Shown piece by piece: positions 57,480-64,000 of a stretch of 64,000 nt of DNA. How positions within the stretch are numbered: position 1 is the first letter of the stretch; each line of letters begins with the position of its first letter. The position numbers and the translations under genes are program-made. Below the pieces are notes generated by a model that had not been told where the DNA came from, made no database searches, and saw only the letters and a program-made list of their open reading frames with translations. The DNA comes from Parietaria judaica (taxonomy: Eukaryota; Streptophyta; Magnoliopsida; Rosales; Urticaceae). The stretch is taken from NCBI GenBank assembly GCA_954871525.1, contig OX940864.1, positions 14,812,001-14,876,000 on the forward strand, read 5' to 3'.

Positions 57480-58488
57480 TTTTTTTTTAGTCAAAGATGG
57501 AGGCCCGAAATCTCACTAAGCGAACTCGAATCCCAACTATGTTGGCACCCAAGGAACGCAAAGTAAAATCGGGGCTCGGGATAATATAAATGAAAATATC
57601 AAAGATTACAAACAAAATCGAAGAGAACTATCTAAACCTAAAGTTCTCTCTCGAACAAATGTCATCGTTTACAAAAGACGAAGTAAAATCCGGGTGAGAA
57701 GGCCACCAATGATAACCAAAATTTTGAGCACCAAATCTAGCTAATACATCAGCTACTCTATTTCCCTCTCGAAAGATATGAGATACTCGGAAATTAATGA
57801 TTTCCACATAGCGGATGCATTTGGACCAGCGAGCTCGCAACTTCCATGGAACCAAACTCGTTTTCTTCAGAAAAAGTTGGACGACGTATGTCGAATCGCA
57901 CTCAAGCCACAAGTTATCCCAATGAAATTCCATAGCCTTTTCCACCGCAAATATTGCAGCCATCACTTCAGCTTCATACGCAAACGCGGACTCAATATGG
58001 AAAGAGAACGAGCCATGAGGAAATCCATGAGAGGTTCTAAAAATGCCTCCAGCTCCCGCCACTCCCGGAGTTCCCATAGAAGAGCCGTCAGTGTTACATT
58101 TCAACCATGTTGTAGGAGGGAAACGCCATATAACAGAAATGATTTTTGGTGCTTCTCTTGGTTGAATGTCAATGCCGAAAATCTTCAAAACTCTAAGATC
58201 CCCCAAAGTGCTTCCCGTCCCCAACTTGAAGAAATGGGCTTCCTTGATAAGGCGCCAAACATGCCTAAAAAAAGTGTGATGTTAGGAATCTCATCATCAA
58301 ATACATATGCATTTCTAGTGCGCCAAATTAGCCAAATTGTCGAAACAATAGCAGTATTCCAAAGCGCAAAAACCTGAGGGTTCAGATTAACAGAGGCAGC
58401 GTCGGAGAGCAAAAACGCTAATGACCCTCCCCTGTTAATAGGTTTAAGAAAAATACCAGAAATAGCAGCCCAAACCGAACCCGCAAAA
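57480..58488 (-). mobile_element. 5'-truncated LINE-type insertion with 18-bp target duplication
   Basis: TGAAGATGCTTTTGTATA flanks it at 57462-57479 and 58489-58506. The plus strand begins with a T run (57481-57493), that is, a poly(A) tail on the minus strand, and the body encodes an RNase H-like domain on that strand. These are the marks of target-primed reverse transcription. Confidence 0.88.
57628..58412 (-). pseudogene. Non-LTR retrotransposon RNase H domain fragment, frameshifted
   Basis: The upstream part (58412 to about 58240) reads WNTAIVSTIWLIWRTRNAYV, typical of the region after the zinc-binding domain of plant non-LTR reverse transcriptases. A frameshift near 58240 leads into the RNase H-like domain: WLKCNTDGSSMGTPGVAG (first catalytic Asp), YEAEVMAAIFAVEKAM (Glu), WLECDSTYVV (Asp) and FREGNRVADVLARFG (last motif). 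No reverse transcriptase domain remains. Confidence 0.88.
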
Positions 58489-58493
58489 TGAAG

Positions 58494-58537
58494 ATGCTTT
58501 TGTATAAATAAAGCGACTTTTGTATAAATAAAGCGAC
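58494..58537. repeat. Short tandem duplication next to the LINE
   Basis: CTTTTGTATAAATAAAGCGA is present twice in a row at the right-hand target duplication. Confidence 0.85.
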
Positions 58538-58738
58538 ATGATTTTTCTATTCTTCAATATTTTAGTCTCCCGCTCATATATATATATATAAATATATATA
58601 ATCACTTATTTATATATTTTATGAAGGGTATTTTTTTTTAATAAATCCTATTTTTATTTTTCGCAAAAAAATATGAAAAACGTACACCCAAAATATATTA
58701 TTAAGTGCAAAGTCTCTAAAATGGTGATGATATCTTAG

Positions 58739-59964
58739 TGTTAATGCACGAAAATGGATTAACGTATAACCTGGCCTACGGTTTGAGCCCAAGGCCGGAC
58801 CACGTGGTCGCGTGGGTAGTTGGGGTGGAGTCAACGAGGGTTGACTAGAGGTCGTCTTAGCTGGACGCGAATCCTTCGTCTGAATGAGCCTCCGCGCTAT
58901 CTCTGGCGATCATCGAGCTGTTTTTCCGTCCTCGGCCGCGTCTGGGCGGTGTGGGAGGGCCTACAAAAAAGAAAATATCGATGCCGCAGTTCGTCACTTA
59001 TAGAAGAGTTACCTACGTATCTCAAGGAGAATCAGATTATCACGTAGTTCATCATTAATGGTAAATGGAGGAATGACGAGGTGGTCTGTATCGTCGTTGG
59101 AGCCGATGAGAGAGAGAGAGAGAGAGAGAGAGTTCCGGGGTCGAATTTTGGCGAGTCTCTAGGGAGAGAATTTTCTGTGAAATGGTGAAATGAGGGCTTC
59201 TATTTATAGAGAAAACGTGTAACACTTTTCCACATTGTGGGGGGATTTAAATGGGAAATTCCCTTAATGTCCTCACCCAAATGCCCTTGCCTTGGGTGTT
59301 TGTCTGCCTGCCTTGCCACGGGGTGGTCGTCGGGCAAGCGTGTTTTCCGGGTCCTAAGGCGTCCTTGATGCGTCCTTAATGTCTCGGTATGCTTAAATTG
59401 TCTTGTTCCTTGTATTTGTCTTGAATTTATGCCTTGTCAAGTCTTGTAGGCGAGGGGCTACACGTCGTCGGTGGGGGCTTACCATGCGGAAGACCTGGGC
59501 GTTGACTTGGTCGAGGGGGTCGCCATCGCCAGAGATCTTGCCTGGGTAAGGGGGGGTCGCTGTTGACTAAGGCCACAGGTAGTCGCCCTCGCTAGAGGGG
59601 CTCGCTTGGAGGGCTCGCCTCGTCAAGAGGGTCGCCTGGAGAGCTTGCCTCGTCGAGAGGGTCATCGATGACTTCGGTGGTCGCCATCTGGGGTCGCCAG
59701 GAACCTTCTAAAGTCGTCATCGCCTCGCCGAGGCCCATGTAAGGTTGCCTGCTAGCACGTTGGGTAGTCGGGTTCCTTTCCGAGTCGCCTCGGGGGTCCT
59801 TTAAGGTTGTCTTCGGCTTCCGGACTCTGTCTTTTAAGGCTTTGTCTTTAGGGCCTCGTCCAATGGACTTGGACTTGGGCCCGTGGGCTTTGAATTTAAT
59901 TAATGGGCCTTGACTTTTGTATTTGGGGCCCATATTTTTAATAAGTAAAAAAATACGCATACCA
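58739..59964 (-). mobile_element. Solo LTR, 1226 bp, family member 3, CTTAG target duplication
   Basis: It runs from TGTTAATGCACGAAAATGG to ATACGCATACCA and is flanked by CTTAG at 58734-58738 and 59965-59969. On the minus strand CTCTATAAATAGAAG (near 59200) gives a TATA box. TTACCTACGTATC ... TATCACGTAGTTC is shared with member 2. A (GA)n run lies at 59109-59132. No internal genes are present. Confidence 0.9.
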
Positions 59965-59969
59965 CTTAG

Positions 59970-60883
59970 CTTTTTAGAAAATAGATCGTAAGATTGATTT
60001 GTTTGTTTGATAAATGTCAAACTAGAAAGGGAAATTCTAGATGTTTGATAAATTCAAATGATCAAGATAGTATATAAAAGAAACTAAAATATACTTTGAA
60101 GGTATATTATAGGTGTTTTAAGAAGTAGGGTTATTTATTGTAAAAATTAAAAGAGAGTATATGGTGTAGACACGAACTTATAACAGAACAAAGGGAAATT
60201 GGAACAAGCTATGAACTCGACCAACACAAGCTACAAATCTTATTTTCTTCAACAATGAACAACCAGAAAATTGTCTTCTCAAGAATAAAGAGATCAAATG
60301 ACAAGAGGAAGCTAATCCCAAATTGGCAATCAAATGCCACACAGGCACACACAGAGATAAGTATTCAACCATAATAAAGACCAAATAAAAGCTAAATAAA
60401 GGCATAATTTATTAAAATAAAGAGCCAAGTCAAGTTGTTCACTTCCAGGATTAGCGGGATTTGTCGATCTTGCGATCCCATGCGTTCATGAATGCCAAAC
60501 CGATAATATCGGCATCAGTATATAATAGAAAAGTTCTCATTTATAAAACATGGACGAACGACGGTTTGACCGAAACAAGGACCTTTGAACGACGGTTAGA
60601 CCGAAACAAGGACCTTTGAACAACGGTTAGACAAGAATTAAGCTATAGTTGCAGGTTGCAGCGAGATGAGCTTCAACTCATATTTAAGCCAAAATTAAAA
60701 TTCTGAAGGAAAAAAAAAAAAAGTCTCCGAACTCTTTCTATTCAATATTACGTTTCGATCGTTTTCTATTATAAAGTAATTAATAGGAATACATCATCGT
60801 GAATGTCGATTCGTAAAAAAGTGAGTAATCTAATAAGATATACATTATTGTGTGTGTGTATATAATATATATATATATATATA
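59970..60883. other. Intergenic region
   Basis: No gene is seen. A short repeat, AACGACGGTTAGACCGAAAC and variants, occurs about three times at 60550-60630. Longer open stretches on the minus strand have no domain. Confidence 0.5.
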
Positions 60884-61141
60884 AAGCGTTATAGTCAACT
60901 CTTCATAAATATTTCTTATATCTTTCGGAATTGTTTGCACACTTGTTTGATAGATAAGTATTTATTAGTAATAGGTACTAATAAGTACTAATCTATTAAA
61001 CATGTGTTATAAAAAATAAAAAAAACTGACGTGCAAACAAATCCAAATTACTTATTAGTAAGTACTATGGAAACCCCTAAACTACAAGTGTGCAAACAAT
61101 TCCAAAAGATATAAGAAATCTATGAAGAGTTGACTAAAACG

Positions 61142-61144
<3 letters not shown>
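60884..61144. mobile_element. MITE in the dioxygenase promoter, about 260 bp
   Basis: The left arm (60884-60945; GTCAACTCTTCATAAATATT ... GAATTGTTTGCACACTTG) is inverted at 61085-61144 (CAAGTGTGCAAACAATTCC ... GAAGAGTTGAC). (TA)n runs flank both ends, so a TA target duplication is likely but cannot be delimited. It ends about 130 bp before the dioxygenase ATG. Confidence 0.85.
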
Positions 61145-61181
<37 letters not shown>

Positions 61182-61275
61182 ACATAATACACAAACACAC
61201 AATATTCTCAGACCTCAGCAAAAGAAATCCATAACACGTATTTGAGCTCTTAAACTGATAATACACAAAACGGTC

Positions 61276-63902
61276 ATGGAAGCACAAAATGCAGGTGGCT
61301 ACGACAGAACAAAGGAACTGAAGGAGTTTGACGAGTCAAAGGTCGGAGTCAAAGGGTTGTTGGATTCTGGAATCACTTCCATTCCAAGAATCTTCGTTCA
61401 TCCACCGGAATCACTCTCCAACGAAGCTAAGATCTCCGATGATTCGATCTCGATCCCGGTGATCGACCTCTCCGGGATCGAATCTCCGTCTGAGCGTCCA
61501 AGGATCGTCGACCAAGTAAAAAACGCTGCAAAAACATGGGGGTTCTTTCAGGTATGGGTGAAAATTGAAATTGGTACATGTAGTGTTGAATTTTATTTAT
61601 ATAAAAAAAAAATGAAATTCTACACTTTCAGTATCTTTTAAAGTAAGAACGAATTGAATGTTCTGAATTCTAAATTCGTATCGTGAAAACCGCATTTATT
61701 TGGTATTCGGTTGCTTTAAAGTAGGTGTTTACTTCATTTTATCGTTTTACGGAATCTGATTAACGTCGTAAAATTTCATAAAAAAAGAATAACTCTACTA
61801 GTGAAAAAAAGCTAAAGATATGTAGTGTAGGTATTATAAGTTTTATGGGAAAAAAACTACTCCAAACTCACCTCTTGGCCCCGTATATACATATATGATA
61901 TATATATATATTATATTCATTATTAGTTTCTAATTTTATTTTTTTGTGCAAATTCTTATAATATTTCATTTCAACTCCCTTAACTTTTATTAAATTTTAA
62001 TATCAAAATCCTTAATGTAACTTCTTGAGAAGAAAAAAAAATTCAAATCTAGCCTGCCAGAATATAATTCTATTAATTCCGTCACTGGCTGGTTTTAACG
62101 TTCAAAATTGGAATATAATATAATCATTTCATCCGGTATCCGGTTAAATTTAAGTTTTTTTATTTTTTATGGCCCACGTCCAGGTGGTCAACCACGGCAT
62201 CCCGCTCTCTGTTCAAGACGACGCAATCTCGGCCGTCAAGGCCTTCCACGAGCTCCCCGGCGACGTCAAGTCACAGTACTACATGCGGCAGTCTCGCGAG
62301 GGCTTCTCGTATATAAGCAACGCCGACCTCTACAATTCCAAGGCTGCCAGCTGGCGCGACTGTATTCAGATTGTGGTGGCACCGGATATTCCGCCGCCGG
62401 AGAGCATGCCGGAGGTTTTCCGGCGAGAGGTGTGCGAGTGGATCCCACGTGGCACGGGCGTGGCGGCAGCGCTAGTGGAGTTGCTGTCGGAGGGGCTGGG
62501 GCTGGAGAGAGGGAGGCTGGGCGAGCTCTCGCTGCTGGGGAGCATGGTGTTTCTCGGTAACTACTACCCGTACTGCCCTGAGCCCGATCGAACGTTGGGG
62601 ATCGCGTCGCACACCGACGCCTCGGTCCTGACGGTTCTGAAGCAAAGCCAGCTTCCGGGGCTTCAGGTGATGAGTGAGCAGGGCGTTTGGGTGGACGTGA
62701 AGCCTCGTCTTGACGCCTTGATCATCAACATCGGTGACTTATTTCAGGTAAATTTTTTCTTGATAATTATATTTTTATATTTAGAGGAATCGGTGGTGAA
62801 AGTACTCATAGACTAAGTTATAAATAACTCTTTCTGTTATAAAATTGTAATGAAAGTCCTCAAATTATTATTTTGTTTGTTTCATTACATTATCCGAGAT
62901 TAACGAGCCTATGTAGCTTCCACCCAAGTACACGACATGTGTCCAAAATAGAAATAGCAATGAAAATACTTATGCTATTTTTTTTTTGGAAAAGTACTTA
63001 TTTTACAACTTTGGCTCATAAGTACTTAAGTGAGGCAATGGACGGAAGCCAACAAAATGATAACTTAAAGAGTTTAACCACCAAAAATATAAGATAAAGG
63101 CTTATTTATAATAAAAACAATAACTTATTGCCACCAAAAATATAACATAAAATACTTATTTATAATAAAATCAATAATTTAAATACTTTACTTTCACCAC
63201 TAATTTCTCCTATATTTATAATCAAGTCCGCCTTATGATTTTGGAAGTCTAAGCAAAAATAAAAATTAAGCTTAAATTTATTAATATTTTTTTATTCTAT
63301 AATTTTATTATAAGAGCCTTGGGTCATCGCATAAACTTTGTGGACTGGCCTATTCGTAAATTTAACTTATGTATCTGCTTCTTATGTTTCCTACAAGTTT
63401 GGTAGTTGAATTCGTATAACTATTTATCAAATTCATATGATTAAAAAAAAAAAAAAAGGTTAAAGAACATTTGCTCTAATAAACGTTTGACACTTTTAGA
63501 TCATCTGACTATTTTCTTCATTAAGATTCATATTCATATGTAATATCTTCTTATTTATTTTTGTATTCAGATTAAAATTTCTTCATTTAGATTCATGTAA
63601 CCATGATACATATTTATAAACATCGAATGTGAAAATGATATTATTAGGTTGTGTCGAACGGCGAGTACAAGAGTGTACACCTCAGAGTGTTGGCCAACTC
63701 TTGCAAAGAGCCTAGGATGTCTCTGGGCATGTTCTACTTCGGAGACAAACTGAACGGCGGTGGATTTTACGGGCCCTTGCCAGAATTGGTGTCGCCGGAA
63801 AAACCAGCCCTCTACCGTAATTTTACGATAGAGGAGTTACTTCAGCCTTTTGATAAGGAAGCAGCGGGCAACAATACTTTGGTTGGGAGGTTCAAAATAT
63901 AG
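61276..63902 (+). CDS. 2-oxoglutarate/Fe(II) dioxygenase, ACC-oxidase-homologue type, 3 exons
   Basis: Exons 61276-61551, 62184-62747 and 63648-63902 join in phase to 364 aa, the usual length. The N-terminal DIOX_N part has VGVKGLLDSGITSIPRIFVHP, IPVIDLSG and WGFFQVVNHGI. The catalytic domain has GNYYPYCPEPDRTLGIASHTD with the iron-binding HTD (His 235, Asp 237) and the 2-oxoglutarate RxS pair (Arg 303, Ser 305). At the distal iron site the family has SVEHRV; here it reads SVHLRV, so Leu 292 replaces the histidine and a histidine sits one residue earlier. Relatives in this group hydroxylate specialised metabolites (the deacetoxyvindoline 4-hydroxylase type); the substrate here cannot be predicted. 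The frame is open and splice sites are canonical, but the enzyme may be inactive. A MITE lies in its promoter. Confidence 0.93.
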
Positions 63903-63906
63903 CCAT

Positions 63907-64000
63907 ATATATATATATATATTTTCTCGATAAAATACCCATACAATACTTAATGATCTAATTAATGCTGCAATCCAATAAACAATTTGCATATTAGATC
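63907..64000. other. 3' flank of the dioxygenase gene, (TA)n and AT-rich
   Basis: A short (TA)n run (63907-63921) is followed by AT-rich DNA to the window edge. No further gene is seen. Confidence 0.7.

Noticed and set aside
59592..60020. 142-codon minus-strand frame
   Set aside because: Lies mostly within the solo LTR at 58739-59964; low-complexity, no domain.
62108..62560. 150-codon frame overlapping dioxygenase exon 2
   Set aside because: GC-rich shadow frame; the true exon 2 frame gives the conserved dioxygenase motifs.

Overview
This is nuclear DNA from a flowering plant, most likely a eudicot. The evidence is intron-rich genes with GT-AG splice sites, an AT-rich background, plant-specific families (OR-like plastid protein, DUF7148-type plastid protein, ACC-oxidase-homologue dioxygenase) and plant hAT, MULE, Copia, Helitron, SINE and solo-LTR elements. 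Nothing in the sequence fixes the species. SNX1 followed by an OR-like gene matches the Arabidopsis neighbour pair At5g06140/At5g06130 as I remember it.

Layout. 1-4.2 kb: AT-rich intergenic DNA with a possible LTR fragment. 4.2-7.5 kb: SNX1 (10 exons), intact except that its start codon position reads TTG. 8.3-22.7 kb (copy A) and 32.5-38.7 kb (copy B): two copies of one ancestral block holding a DUF7148-type plastid gene with an intronic tRNA-Asn, an OR-like gene, a Myb/SANT-like gene on the minus strand and a tRNA-Leu relic. The copies have decayed in opposite ways. Copy A keeps the DUF7148 gene intact, but its OR-like gene has lost exon 1, a splice acceptor and two zinc-finger cysteines. 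Copy B keeps an intact OR-like gene, while its DUF7148 gene is frameshifted and deleted. Copy A later gained a 4.2-kb hAT transposon and a degenerate Copia element; copy B gained a small MITE. Each copy therefore shows the other's empty insertion site. Between the copies, at 26.3-32.0 kb, lies an intact U5 snRNP GTPase gene (SNU114/GFA1/CLO type, 11 exons, 982 aa).

38.7-48.7 kb: a solo LTR with a 26-G run, a non-autonomous inverted-repeat element, an intact ABHD11-like hydrolase gene (5 exons, 325 aa) with a MULE-type MITE in intron 4, a ubiquitin-L40 pseudogene that kept its introns, a hAT-type MITE and a SINE with an 18-bp target duplication.

49-60 kb is a transposon graveyard: a 990-bp nearly complete palindrome with 9-bp target duplications, a 2.5-kb solo LTR containing a nested MITE and a tandem array, a Helitron candidate, a LINE-derived RNase H fragment with an 18-bp target duplication, and a second clean solo LTR. 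Remnants resembling the 5' flank of the last gene lie at about 50.5 and 57.4 kb, which suggests that gene was once tandemly duplicated. 61.3-63.9 kb: a 2-oxoglutarate/Fe(II) dioxygenase of the ACC-oxidase-homologue type, with an open reading frame but a leucine where the distal iron-binding histidine should be.

The genes do not form a pathway; they are ordinary neighbours. The main interest is the reciprocal decay of the duplicated block, with dated transposon insertions.
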